Positions 53,765-62,660 of a DNA stretch of 64,000 nt are shown here, piece by piece. The position numbers and the translations under genes were made by a program. This stretch comes from Hydrogenophaga aromaticivorans (GTDB lineage Bacteria; Pseudomonadota; Gammaproteobacteria; Burkholderiales; Burkholderiaceae_C). The DNA lies in contig NZ_VYGV01000016.1 in assembly GCF_013387465.1 (NCBI RefSeq), positions 58,872-122,871 of the forward strand, read 5' to 3'. Position 1 is the stretch's first letter, and every line of letters begins with the position of its first letter. The notes below the pieces were generated by a model. That model was not told the DNA's origin and ran no database searches. It was given only the letters and a program-made list of their open reading frames with translations.

Positions 53765-54631
53765 CTACCCTTTTCGCGCCCGCTCGTACAACCCCTGCAC
53801 CTTCGGCACATTCGCCTCCAGGTCGCGGATGCGGTTCGGACCGGTGGGGTGGGTCGAGAGAAAGCCGATGCCTGGGCCACCCGTCTGGGCGGCCATCTTC
53901 TGCCACAGGCTCACGCTGGCCCGGGGCTGATAGGCGCCGCGCGCCGCGAGTTCCAGGCCCACCAGATCGGCCTCGGACTCGTCCTCGCGGCTGAACCGCA
54001 GCGTGAGCAGCTGCGTCCCCAGCCCGGCGGCCACGTTGCCCAGATCGCCCAGCCCCAGCAGCTGGGCGCCCAGCCGCAGGCCGAGGTCGGTGGCGCTGCT
54101 CTTGGCCAGCCGTTCGCGCGCGTGTTCGCGCAAGGCGTGGGCCATTTCGTGGCCCATGATCATGGCGGCTTCGTCGTCATTCAACTTCAGCTGGCTCAGG
54201 ATGCCGGTGTAGAAGGCGATCTTGCCGCCGGGCAGGCAGAAGGCGTTGATCTGGTCGCTGTTGATCAGCACCACTTCCCAGCGCCAGTCTCTGGCGCGCG
54301 GGTTCCAGGCTGCGGCGTGGGGAATGATGCGTTTCGCGATAGCGTGCAGGCGCCGGGTCTGCGGGTGGTTGGCGGGCAGCAGGGCGTTTTGCTGCTTCGC
54401 TTCCTGCACGGTCTGCACAAACTGCTGGCTGCCGGCCTGTTCGATCTGGTCGGCGGGCACGAGCTTGCGCAGGCTGGACGCTTTGCCCACGTCGACCTGG
54501 GCGGACGCAGGCAGGGCGACCGCTGCCGCGCCCGCGAGCACGAAGGCGCGGCGCGCCTGCCAGGGGCCGCGCTGTGGGGCATCTTGGGAGATGGGGGTGG
54601 AGGCTGTCTTGAGGTCGCAGAGAAAACACAT
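53765..54631 (-). CDS. M48-family metallopeptidase
   Basis: A 288-aa peptidase. The zinc motif HEMAH is in MIMGHEMAHALREHAR, and the third ligand Glu is in SREDESEADLVGLEL. The N-terminus contains a twin-Arg-like stretch (ARRAFVLAGAAAVALPAS), pointing to export. Related proteins are LoiP/BepA-type envelope proteases; which one is not certain. It is divergent from ampG with a 47-base gap. Confidence 0.88.
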   Translation of the reverse strand: MCFLCDLKTASTPISQDAPQRGPWQARRAFVLAGAAAVALPASAQVDVGKASSLRKLVPADQIEQAGSQQFVQTVQEAKQQNALLPANHPQTRRLHAIAKRIIPHAAAWNPRARDWRWEVVLINSDQINAFCLPGGKIAFYTGILSQLKLNDDEAAMIMGHEMAHALREHARERLAKSSATDLGLRLGAQLLGLGDLGNVAAGLGTQLLTLRFSREDESEADLVGLELAARGAYQPRASVSLWQKMAAQTGGPGIGFLSTHPTGPNRIRDLEANVPKVQGLYERARKG

Positions 54632-54678
54632 GGGTCAATAATAGGCAAAGCCCCCGCCGGGCGCACCCACCTGCCGCA

Positions 54679-56097
54679 ATGACCGAGAACGCCGTCACGC
54701 CTTCGAGCCCACAAAACACCGCCCGACCCACCTGGGGCGAGACCCTGCGCGCCTACCTGGAGCCCGCCAGCCTGCGCATGTTCGCGCTCGGTTTCTCGGC
54801 CGGGCTGCCGCTGCTGCTGGTGCTGGGCACGCTGAGCTTTCGCCTGCGCGAGGCCGGGCTGGACCGCACGACCATCGGTTACCTGAGCTGGGTGGGGCTG
54901 GCGTATGGCTTCAAGTGGTGCTGGTCGCCGCTGGTGGACCGGCTGCCGATCCCCTTGCTCACGCGCTGGATGGGGCGGCGTCGCAGCTGGCTGCTGTTGT
55001 CGCAGGGCGCGATCATGGCGGCGCTGGTGGGCATGGCCTTGTCGGACCCGCGCACCGGGCTGAACGTGGTGGTGTGGTGCGCTCTGGCGGTGGCGTTCGC
55101 CTCGGCCACGCAGGACATCGCGCTGGACGCCTTCCGCATCGAGTCCGCCGACACGCGGCACCAGGGCGTGCTCGCCGCGACCTACCAGACGGGCTACCGG
55201 CTGGCGATGATCTGGGCGGGGGGGGGGGTGTTGTGGCTGGCGGCGCGGGCCGAGGTGGCGCCGGTGGCCCAGGCCGCCGTCGCGGTGGTCACCGCGGCCG
55301 CTGAAGCCGCGAAGCCCGTGCCGGGTGCGCTGTACCAGAACGCCGCCTGGACCTCGGCCTACCTCGTCATGGCCGCGAGCATGCTGGTGGGGGTGGTGAC
55401 GGTGCTGTTCTCGCGCGAACCGGTGCAACTGGCCGTGCCGCCCGCGCGCAATGCGGCCGAGTGGTTCCGGGGCGCTTTTGTCGAGCCGTTCGCCGACTTC
55501 CTCCAGCGCTATGGCAAGCAGGCCTTGCTGATCCTCGCGCTGATCGGCGTCTACCGCATCAGCGACGTCGTGATGGGCATCATGGCCAATCCGTTTTACG
55601 TGGACATGGGCTACACCAAGGACGAGGTGGCCGCGGTCACCAAGGTTTACGGCGTGATCATGACCCTGGTCGGCGCCTTCATCGGCGGCGCGCTGTCGCT
55701 GCGCTGGGGCGTGATGCGGGTGCTGATGCTCGGCGCCATCCTCTCGGCCGCGAGCAACCTGCTGTTTGCGTGGCTGGCCGGTCATGGTCACGATGTGACG
55801 GCGCTGATCGCCGTGATCTCGGCCGACAACCTCAGCGCGGGCGTGGCCTCGGCCGGCTTCATCGCCTACCTCTCCAGCCTGACCAACGTCACCTACTCGG
55901 CCACGCAGTACGCGCTATTCAGCTCCATGATGCTGCTGGCGCCCAAGTGGCTGGCGGGCTATTCGGGGGCGTTCGTCGATGCATACGACTACCCGACCTT
56001 CTTCACCGCAACGGCCTTTCTCGGTGTTCCGGTGTTGCTGCTGGTCTGGCTCGCCACGCGCCTCATTCCGCTGCCGGAGCGTCCAGCAGGCGTTTGA
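54679..56097 (+). CDS. ampG: AmpG-type muropeptide MFS transporter
   Basis: A 472-aa permease with about 12 hydrophobic segments. Typical motifs are FALGFSAGLPLLLVLGTL, GYLSWVGLAYGFKWCWSPL, ASATQDIALDAFRIE and YQTGYRLAM. AmpG imports anhydro-muropeptides for recycling and beta-lactamase induction. The 3' end overlaps the convergent ligase gene by 35 bases. Confidence 0.9.
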   Translation: MTENAVTPSSPQNTARPTWGETLRAYLEPASLRMFALGFSAGLPLLLVLGTLSFRLREAGLDRTTIGYLSWVGLAYGFKWCWSPLVDRLPIPLLTRWMGRRRSWLLLSQGAIMAALVGMALSDPRTGLNVVVWCALAVAFASATQDIALDAFRIESADTRHQGVLAATYQTGYRLAMIWAGGGVLWLAARAEVAPVAQAAVAVVTAAAEAAKPVPGALYQNAAWTSAYLVMAASMLVGVVTVLFSREPVQLAVPPARNAAEWFRGAFVEPFADFLQRYGKQALLILALIGVYRISDVVMGIMANPFYVDMGYTKDEVAAVTKVYGVIMTLVGAFIGGALSLRWGVMRVLMLGAILSAASNLLFAWLAGHGHDVTALIAVISADNLSAGVASAGFIAYLSSLTNVTYSATQYALFSSMMLLAPKWLAGYSGAFVDAYDYPTFFTATAFLGVPVLLLVWLATRLIPLPERPAGV

Positions 56098-57637
56098 GCT
56101 CGGCCTTCTGCACCTTGCCGAGCGCGGTCTTGGGCAGGGCGTCGACGCGCAGCCAACGGCGCGGCCACTTGTAGCGGGCCAGACGCCCGTCGAGGAAACG
56201 CTGCAAGGGTTCGGCCCAGTCCGGGTGGTCGTGCTCCCCGGGCTGCAGCACCAGCACCGCGACCGCCACCTCGCCCCAGCGCGCGTCGGCCTGGCCGATC
56301 ACACTGCACTCGACCACCAGCGGGTGTTGCAGCAGCAGGTTTTCGATCTCGGCCGGGTAGATGTTTTCGCCGCCGGAAATGATCATGTCCTTGGACCGGC
56401 CGACCACGGTGAAGCTGCCGTCGGGCGCCTGTTGCGCCAGGTCGCCGCTGTGGAAGAAGCCGTCGGCGTCGCAGGCCGCGCGGTCGGGCCAGTAGCGCCG
56501 GACCACATTGGGCGCCCGGATGCAGAGCTCACCCACGGCGCCGGGCGCCACCACCGCGCCCAGGGGGTCGCGCAGCTGCACCTCGACGCCGGGGGCCGGC
56601 CAGCCACAGGAGCCGGCATGGTCCTGGGCGTGTTCGGCTGGCAGGGCGATCGAGAACGGGCCGGTTTCGGTGCTGCCGTAGACGTTGCAGACCGGCACGC
56701 CGCGCGCATGAAACGCGGCCAGCGGTGCGGGCGGCAGCAGGCTGGACCCGGCCCAGACCGCGCGCAGGCTGGACAGATCGGTGCCGGTCCACCGCGGATG
56801 TTCGGTCAGCGCCTTGAGTGTGGCGGGCACCTGCAGGGTGAGGGTGGGGCGTTCGTGCGCGATGGCGTCCAGCGTGGCAACAGCGTCGAAACGCGAAAAG
56901 AGCAGCACGCGCGCGCCGACCGACAGCGCCGGCAGCGTCTGGAGGCACAGGCCGCCGACGTGGAACAGCGGCAGCACGGTGAGCACGGTGTCGTTCGCTG
57001 ACAGCCCCTGGACCTGGGCGGCGATGGCCATGTTGGCCAGCAGGTTGCCCTGGGTGTGCACAGCGGCCTTGGGGGCGCCCGTGGTGCCTGAGGTGTAGAC
57101 CAGCAGCACCGGTGCGTCCCACGCTTCGGCGAACTCCGGGCCGTCCGGGTCCATGGTGTCCGTGGTGGTGGTGTTCAACCGGCCAGGCAACTGCGCCATC
57201 GGAACGAGGTGGCCGGCGGCCGGCGAGGGGTGAGGCAGCGACTGGGCGGCCGATGCGAAGTGGGTGTCGTGCACCAGCACCCGAGGCTGGCAGTCGGCCA
57301 GCACGGCGGCCCACTCGGCGGCGGCGAGCCGGTGGTTCAGCGGCACCAGCAGCGCACCGAGCCGCGCCAGCGCAAACAGCAGCACTATCTGCAGCGGGTG
57401 GTTCAGCCCCAGCCAGGCGACCCGGTCACCGGCCTGCACCCCGTGTTGCGTCTGTAGATGGCGGGCGACGGCCGCCGCCCAGCGCGCCAGCTCCGCAAAG
57501 TCCGTGTCAGGGCCCGCAGGCGCTGCGGGTTCGCGTGCACTCAGCGCGAGAGCGCCTGGCCGTTCGCGGGCCAGGCGCTGCAGCAGGCTGTCCAGCGAAC
57601 GGGCGGGCGGGAGAACAGGGGTCGGGAGCTGGGCCAT
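56063..57637 (-). CDS. AMP-dependent synthetase/acyl-CoA ligase
   Basis: A 524-aa ANL-superfamily enzyme. Motifs LVYTSGTTGAPKAAVHTQG (P-loop), YGSTETGPF, GFFHSGDLA, GRSKDMIISGGENIYP and the C-terminal catalytic Lys in ALPKTALGKVQKAEL are complete. The substrate is an acyl or aryl acid that cannot be specified. The end overlaps ampG tail to tail. The start region faces the response regulator gene. Confidence 0.9.
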   Translation of the reverse strand: MAQLPTPVLPPARSLDSLLQRLARERPGALALSAREPAAPAGPDTDFAELARWAAAVARHLQTQHGVQAGDRVAWLGLNHPLQIVLLFALARLGALLVPLNHRLAAAEWAAVLADCQPRVLVHDTHFASAAQSLPHPSPAAGHLVPMAQLPGRLNTTTTDTMDPDGPEFAEAWDAPVLLVYTSGTTGAPKAAVHTQGNLLANMAIAAQVQGLSANDTVLTVLPLFHVGGLCLQTLPALSVGARVLLFSRFDAVATLDAIAHERPTLTLQVPATLKALTEHPRWTGTDLSSLRAVWAGSSLLPPAPLAAFHARGVPVCNVYGSTETGPFSIALPAEHAQDHAGSCGWPAPGVEVQLRDPLGAVVAPGAVGELCIRAPNVVRRYWPDRAACDADGFFHSGDLAQQAPDGSFTVVGRSKDMIISGGENIYPAEIENLLLQHPLVVECSVIGQADARWGEVAVAVLVLQPGEHDHPDWAEPLQRFLDGRLARYKWPRRWLRVDALPKTALGKVQKAELKRLLDAPAAE

Positions 57638-57783
57638 TTACCGAACTTTACGCGAGCGGCGCACCGGGTTCACACGCGCGCGCGACCATACGCATGACCG
57701 GGCTCACCGATCCGCCGCCGGGCTGCCCCCGCAAGGGCGCGGGACGCTTGGAGGGCTCTATCCCGCCCGCTACACTGAATGCC

Positions 57784-58515
57784 ATGACCTCCCCGACCCC
57801 CACCCGCCTCCTGATGATCGAAGACGATGCCCGTCTGGCCCAGATGGTCACGGACTACCTCGGCCAGTCAGGCTTCGCGGTCACGCACGCGCCCGCCGGC
57901 GAACAAGGGCTTGAGCAGCTGCAGATGATCCAGCCCGAGCTGGTGATCCTGGACCTGATGATGCCCGGCATGGACGGGCTGGAGGTGTGTCGCCGCATCC
58001 GCGCCATGCCCAACGAGAACGCGCGCGTGCCCGTGCTCATGCTCACCGCCAAGGGCGATCCCATGGACCGCATCATTGGCCTGGAACTGGGGGCCGACGA
58101 CTACCTGCCCAAGCCCTTCGAGCCGCGCGAACTGCTCGCCCGCATCCGCGCCGTGCTGCGCCGCCGGGGCGAGCCGGGTGGGTCTGCGGCCACGACGCGC
58201 AGCTCACCCGTGCTGCGCTTTGGGTCGCTGGAGATCGATCGCGATGCGCGCACGGTGCAGGTCGCCGGACAGCTGTGCGAGCTCACGTCCTACCAGTTCG
58301 ACCTGCTGGTGGCGATGGCCGAACGCGCCGGGCGCGTGCTCACGCGCGACCAGATCATGGAGGCCGTGCGTGGCCGCGAGCTCGAAGCGTTCGACCGCAG
58401 CATCGACGTGCACATCGGCCGCATCCGCACCGCCATCGAGGTCGACAGCAAGGACCCCAAGCGCATCCTCACTGTGCGGGGTGTGGGCTATGTTTTCGCC
58501 AAACAACAAGAATGA
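57784..58515 (+). CDS. OmpR-family response regulator
   Basis: A 243-aa regulator. The receiver has LLMIEDD, phosphoacceptor Asp in LVILDLMMPGMDG, LMLTAKG and the Lys in YLPKPFEPREL. The winged-helix domain has the LTSYQFDLLVAMAERAGRV start and DRSIDVHIGRIRTAIE. It is overlapped by the kinase gene (ATGA) and forms a two-component system with it. Its signal is unknown; the kinase resembles the CpxA/RstB group. Confidence 0.93.
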   Translation: MTSPTPTRLLMIEDDARLAQMVTDYLGQSGFAVTHAPAGEQGLEQLQMIQPELVILDLMMPGMDGLEVCRRIRAMPNENARVPVLMLTAKGDPMDRIIGLELGADDYLPKPFEPRELLARIRAVLRRRGEPGGSAATTRSSPVLRFGSLEIDRDARTVQVAGQLCELTSYQFDLLVAMAERAGRVLTRDQIMEAVRGRELEAFDRSIDVHIGRIRTAIEVDSKDPKRILTVRGVGYVFAKQQE

Positions 58516-59789
58516 AAAGCCTTTGGGGTCAGCGGCTGTACCTGCGCATCTGGTTCGCCGTGGTGGCGGCCGTGGCGGTGCTGACGCTGGTGGTGGGCTG
58601 GCTCTGGCAGATGGCGCTGGACCGTGATCGCGAGGAACGCGATGCCCGGGTGGCGCGCGAGATTGTCTTGCGCAACGGGGCGGGTGAGGAGGTGGGGCGG
58701 TCGCCCGCCAAGGCGGTGCGCATTCCGGGTCAGGGGCTTGAGTTCCAGGTGGAGATGAAGGACGGCCACACGCTTTACGTCCTGCTGCCGCGGGCCAACC
58801 GCACCCCCGGCAGCTTGCCGTCCCGGCGCAGCCTGTTCGGCTTGCAGTCGCCTTTTGGTTTCGCCTGGCTGCTGGGACTGGTGGCGCTGGCGGTGGCGCT
58901 GGGGGCTTACCCGATCGTGCGCCGTCTGACGAAACGGCTGGAAGCCCTGCAAAAAGGCGTGGAGCGCTGGGGTCAGGGCGATTTGAGCACGCGCCTGCCT
59001 GTGCAGGGGCAGGACGAGGTGGCGTTTCTGGCGGCCCGGTTCAACGCCGCGGCCGAACGCGTGCAGACCTTGCTGCTCTCGCACAAAGCCCTGCTGGCCA
59101 ACGCTTCACACGAGTTGCGTTCGCCGCTCGCGCGCATCCGCATGGGGCTGGAGCTGCTGGGGCACGACCGTGCCGGGGCCGGTCAGCGTGCCGAGATCGC
59201 GCGCAGCATCGAGGAACTGGACCAGCTGATCGACGAGATCCTGCTGGCCAGCCGGCTGGACGCGCGCGACGCCAACGACGCTTCCGCGCTGGGTCCGACC
59301 GAAGAAGTCGATCTGGTGGGCCTGGCGGCCGAGGAGTGCGCCCGCACCGGCGCCGATCTGGAGATCGCACCCGGCGGATCGACGCTGCTGGTGCAGGGTC
59401 ACCCCAGGCTGTTGCGTCGCCTGTTGCGCAACCTGCTGGAGAACGCGCGGCGCTATGGACGCCCGGTTTCTGGCGCTGACGCAGACCCCGGAGAACCCCA
59501 GGTGCGTCTGACGCTGTCGCAACGGCCCGGCTCGGGGTCCCGGGCGCCGAATGGCGCTTCGGCGGTGGCGGTCCTGTGGGTGGACGACCGGGGTCCGGGG
59601 GTGCCGGCCGAGCTGCGCGAGCGCATCTTCGAGCCCTTCTACCGTCTGCCGGGCGCCAGCGAAAAAGAAGGCGGGGTGGGTCTGGGGTTGGCACTCGTCA
59701 AGTCCATCGCCGAGCGCCACCAGGGTTCGGTGCGTTGTGAATCCCGTCCGGGTGGCGGTGCCCGGTTCGTGGTCGAGTTGCCGTTGTGA
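58512..59789 (+). CDS. Sensor histidine kinase of the adjacent regulator
   Basis: A 425-aa membrane kinase. It has a first membrane helix (residues 10-30), a short periplasmic segment of about 80 residues, a second helix (FAWLLGLVALAVALGAYP), and a HAMP linker (RLTKRLEALQKGVERWGQG). The H-box is ANASHELRSPLARI, the N-box is LLRNLLENARRYG, and the G-boxes are DDRGPGVP and GVGLGLALVKSIAERH. The small periplasmic part resembles sensors of envelope stress. It shares 4 bases with the regulator gene. Confidence 0.93.
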   Translation: MKSLWGQRLYLRIWFAVVAAVAVLTLVVGWLWQMALDRDREERDARVAREIVLRNGAGEEVGRSPAKAVRIPGQGLEFQVEMKDGHTLYVLLPRANRTPGSLPSRRSLFGLQSPFGFAWLLGLVALAVALGAYPIVRRLTKRLEALQKGVERWGQGDLSTRLPVQGQDEVAFLAARFNAAAERVQTLLLSHKALLANASHELRSPLARIRMGLELLGHDRAGAGQRAEIARSIEELDQLIDEILLASRLDARDANDASALGPTEEVDLVGLAAEECARTGADLEIAPGGSTLLVQGHPRLLRRLLRNLLENARRYGRPVSGADADPGEPQVRLTLSQRPGSGSRAPNGASAVAVLWVDDRGPGVPAELRERIFEPFYRLPGASEKEGGVGLGLALVKSIAERHQGSVRCESRPGGGARFVVELPL

Positions 59790-60119
59790 GGTGCAAACGG
59801 GTCGGGGAAGCGCCGAAGGACCTGCTGCAGACCGCAGGGCCCTTGTTTTCGCCAAATGGGGGTGACAATTTCCAACAAAAAGGGTCGTTGCTCCCCCAAA
59901 TGGGGGATGTTCGAAACCCATGTGGCAGCGCACAATTCACCCCGTTGCTGTCACAACATTCCGAAAAATGCAGATCCGGCAAACCCCATACGTTGATCCA
60001 AGCGTTTGAAACTGGTCTCCCAACGACGTCCTTCCAAGGACTTTCAAAGCCACCGCAAGGTGGCTTTTTTTTGCCCGTTTGTCGCGCCTGGAAGGGGCGC
60101 GTGCCGGGAAGTTGGGCCG
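59790..60119. other. Intergenic region of 330 bases with repeats and a terminator, possible sRNA
   Basis: No protein gene is supported. CCAAATGGGGG occurs twice (59852-59862 and 59896-59906, 44 bases apart); the second lies in a CCCCC-AAAT-GGGGG hairpin. Further right are a GTCCTT-CC-AAGGAC palindrome (about 60028-60041) and a strong intrinsic terminator (60049-60072). The terminator is 260 bases past the kinase stop, so a separate small transcript ending here is plausible. Confidence 0.6.
60049..60072 (+). terminator. Strong intrinsic terminator (plus strand)
   Basis: GCCACC-GCAA-GGTGGC forms a 6-bp stem with a GNRA tetraloop, extended by A/T pairs from an AAA/TTT flank. Eight T residues follow. 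It ends the two-component operon or a small RNA. Confidence 0.85.
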
Positions 60120-60950
60120 CTACAGGCGGTCGATGCCCTGGTCCGAGAGGGTTTTGCCGCCCTTGCGCACTTGTTGGGCCGTTTCCTTGTTTTTTTCCTT
60201 GCACGCCAGGTCGGCGTAGGCCCGCTCGTGTTCCAGGTGCAGCACCGGCGCGGTGTACCGCAGGTGCCGTCCCCGGATGCCCGCGTTGTTCAGACGGAAC
60301 CCGAGTTCGATGTCTTCTGCGCCGTAGCCGAAGTTCTCGTCAAAGCCGTTCACCTTGATCAGGTTGATGCGCCAGGTCGAGCTGTTGCCGCCGTTCCAGG
60401 TTTTGCTGACCGGGGTGAGGGTCTCGGCCAGGCCCGACAGCCACACCGGGTAGAGCCCGGCTTTCAGGCGGTTGCCGAGACCGTCCAGGGCCTGGTGGGC
60501 GGACAGCCACTGCGCTGTGAACACTTCGCCGGATGCGACCTGTTCTCTGGTGACGGCATTGCTGGTGGGCCGGTCCAGGCGGATCACGCCGCCGGTGCAA
60601 AACCGGTCCGGTTTGCTCAACGTGAGGTGGCGTTCGACAAACACCCGCCCCGGCACGCAGTCGCCATCCAGAAAAATCAGGTACTCCGCTGTTGAGCTGG
60701 CAATGGCTTTGTTCAGGATGCGGTTTTTCCGGAAACCATGGTCTGGGTGCCAGATGTGGCGCAGGCGCGGTCCAAACGCCGCGGCCCATGTATTCACCAG
60801 ATCCCGGGTGGTCTGCCCGGAGCCGTCGTCGGCGATGCAGAGCTTGAAGTCGGCAACGGATTGCCGACGCAGGGCACACAAGGCCAGATCCAGCGCGTGC
60901 GGGTTGTTGTAGGTTGAGACAACAACCTCGACGCTTCCCGGCCCGGCCAT
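60120..60950 (-). CDS. Family 2 glycosyltransferase
   Basis: A 276-aa GT-A fold enzyme. The N-terminal VEVVVSTYNNP and the DxD-like LIFLDGDCVPG are clear, as is a C-terminal Glyco_tranf_2C-type region (NGFDENFGYGAEDIELGFRL), resembling galactosyltransferase-like chondroitin-type enzymes. The start MAGPGSVEV at 60950 is chosen because the longer frame would run through the zinc-finger gene. The acceptor sugar is unknown. It ends with a Lys/Glu-rich tail. Confidence 0.88.
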   Translation of the reverse strand: MAGPGSVEVVVSTYNNPHALDLALCALRRQSVADFKLCIADDGSGQTTRDLVNTWAAAFGPRLRHIWHPDHGFRKNRILNKAIASSTAEYLIFLDGDCVPGRVFVERHLTLSKPDRFCTGGVIRLDRPTSNAVTREQVASGEVFTAQWLSAHQALDGLGNRLKAGLYPVWLSGLAETLTPVSKTWNGGNSSTWRINLIKVNGFDENFGYGAEDIELGFRLNNAGIRGRHLRYTAPVLHLEHERAYADLACKEKNKETAQQVRKGGKTLSDQGIDRL

Positions 60951-60954
60951 GAAT

Positions 60955-61161
60955 TCAGTGCCGGTGCGCGAGCTGTTCGTTGGCGCCCAGGCGGTAGACG
61001 GTGCCGCAATACGGGCAGCGCGCTTCACCGGTCTTGGCCACGTCCAGGTACACCTTGGGGTGGCTGTTCCAGAGCTTCATGTCGGCCTTGGGGCTGGGGC
61101 AGAAGATGCCGCCCTGGTGGTTCAGGTCCGCGGCGGCGAGTTCGATCGATGCGTTTTTCAT
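60955..61161 (-). CDS. Zinc-finger domain protein (zf-CHCC, NDUFS6-like)
   Basis: A 68-aa protein with the CHCC pattern: Cys in IFCPSPKA, His in NSHPKVYLD, and a CPYCGTVY pair. Such proteins are homologues of mitochondrial complex I subunit NDUFS6 and are found next to ilvE in betaproteobacteria. It is 1 base downstream of ilvE and 4 bases upstream of the glycosyltransferase gene, so the three are likely cotranscribed. Confidence 0.92.
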   Translation of the reverse strand: MKNASIELAAADLNHQGGIFCPSPKADMKLWNSHPKVYLDVAKTGEARCPYCGTVYRLGANEQLAHRH

Positions 61162-61162
61162 G

Positions 61163-62101
61163 TCAAACCTTCGTCAGCCAGTGGGCGTATTTGTCGTTGC
61201 GGCCGTTGACGATGTCAAAAAACGCGCTCTGGATCTTTTCGGTGATCGGGCCGCGGCTGCCGGCGCCGAGTTCGATGCGGTCCAGCTCGCGGATCGGGGT
61301 CACTTCGGCGGCGGTGCCGGTGAAGAAGGCCTCGTCGGCGATGTAGACCTCGTCGCGCGTGATACGCTTCTGCACGATCTCCAGGCCCAGGTCCTTGGCG
61401 ATGTGGAACACGGTGTTGCGGGTGATGCCATTGAGCGCACCGGCCGAGAGGTCGGGCGTGTAGATCACGCCGTTCTTGACCACGAAGATGTTTTCGCCCG
61501 CGCCTTCGGACACAAAACCGGAGCTGTCGAGCAACAGGGCCTCGTCGTAGCCCTCGTCGGTGACTTCCATGTTGGCCAGTATGGAGTTGGTGTAGTTGCT
61601 CACCGCCTTGGCCTGCGTCATGGTGATGTTGACGTGGTGGCGGGTGTAGCTGCTGGTCTTGACGCGGATGCCGCGCTTGAGACCCTCTTCACCCAGGTAG
61701 GCGCCCCAGGCCCAGGCCGCGACCATCAGGTGGATGGTGTTGCCCTTGGGGCTGACGCCCAGCTTCTTGTCGCCGATCCAGGTCAGCGGGCGGATGTAGC
61801 AGCTCTCGAGCTTGTTTTCGCGCACCACGGCTTTCTGGGCCTCGTTCACTTCTTCCTTGGTGAACGGCAGCTTCATGCGCAGGATCTTGGCGCTGTTGAA
61901 CAGGCGCTCGGTGTGCTCTTCCAGACGGAAGATGGCCGTACCGCCCGCAGCGTTGTAGGCGCGCACGCCTTCGAACGCGCCGCAACCGTAGTGCAGCGTG
62001 TGGGTCAGCACATGGATCTTGGCGTCGCGCCAGTCGACCATCTGGCCGTCCATCCAGATCTTGCCGTCGCGGTCGGACATCGAGGGAATCACGGGGCTCA
62101 T
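61163..62101 (-). CDS. ilvE: Branched-chain amino acid aminotransferase
   Basis: A 312-aa class IV PLP enzyme for the last step of Leu, Ile and Val synthesis. The N-terminal DRDGKIWMDG, the HTLHYGCGAFEGVRAY block, the PLP Lys in MTQAKAVSNY and the signature EALLLDSSGFVSEGAGENIF are in order. The start MSPVIPS follows AAAGGACC; a longer frame to 62152 is unsupported. Confidence 0.95.
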   Translation of the reverse strand: MSPVIPSMSDRDGKIWMDGQMVDWRDAKIHVLTHTLHYGCGAFEGVRAYNAAGGTAIFRLEEHTERLFNSAKILRMKLPFTKEEVNEAQKAVVRENKLESCYIRPLTWIGDKKLGVSPKGNTIHLMVAAWAWGAYLGEEGLKRGIRVKTSSYTRHHVNITMTQAKAVSNYTNSILANMEVTDEGYDEALLLDSSGFVSEGAGENIFVVKNGVIYTPDLSAGALNGITRNTVFHIAKDLGLEIVQKRITRDEVYIADEAFFTGTAAEVTPIRELDRIELGAGSRGPITEKIQSAFFDIVNGRNDKYAHWLTKV

Positions 62102-62161
62102 GCGGGGTCCTTTGGGGTGTATTGATCGATGGCCTGGGCGCAGACCGGCCAAACCCTGATT

Positions 62162-62596
62162 TTACGGCGCCGTCCCTGTGGCCGGCGCCTGGGCCGTTTC
62201 GTCTTCGGGTGCCGGTCGGGCCAGGTCCCAGCTCACCAGCCGGCCGTCGCGAAAGTGCGCGGTGACCGACGAATGGCTGCCATCGGTCCAGCGGTACTGT
62301 TCGGGCTGTTCCCCTTCGGCCGTCAGGCGTTCACCCAGTGCGCGCGTCATGGCGATCACGTGCATCAGCGTCACGCCTGGCTTGAGCTTGGCGTTGAGCA
62401 TCACGGCGCTGGCGACAAAACCGATGGGCTGTTTCGCCGCGCGCTGCATCACCGTCATGAGCCGGGTGACGTGCAGAAGCAGCCACATCACCAGGCCACC
62501 TGCGACCACGGACACGCCGGGCCAGCCGTAGCTGCGGTAGGCCAGCACGATCAGCGCAGCGCCGGCCAGAGGAACAACAAGTCGCGAGAAGTTCAT
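62162..62596 (-). CDS. Hypothetical membrane protein, 144 aa
   Basis: Not assigned to a named family. Two hydrophobic helices at the N-terminus (residues about 6-20 and 24-42) precede a cytoplasmic domain (MQRAAKQPIGFVASAVML, KLKPGVTLMHVIAMTRALG) and an acidic Pro-rich end. The start MNFSRLVVP gives a compact protein; longer starts run into the radA end. It lies between ilvE (61 bases) and radA. Confidence 0.7.
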   Translation of the reverse strand: MNFSRLVVPLAGAALIVLAYRSYGWPGVSVVAGGLVMWLLLHVTRLMTVMQRAAKQPIGFVASAVMLNAKLKPGVTLMHVIAMTRALGERLTAEGEQPEQYRWTDGSHSSVTAHFRDGRLVSWDLARPAPEDETAQAPATGTAP

Positions 62597-62660
62597 GTTC
62601 TGATTGTCGGCGCTTGTCGCTGACGGTCGGTTGCGGTCACTGCGTACACCCGGGGTGGGT

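Noticed and set aside
60951-61028. Longer glycosyltransferase start at 61028
   Set aside because: The extension would overlap the zinc-finger gene and adds residues before the canonical VEVVVSTYNNP start.
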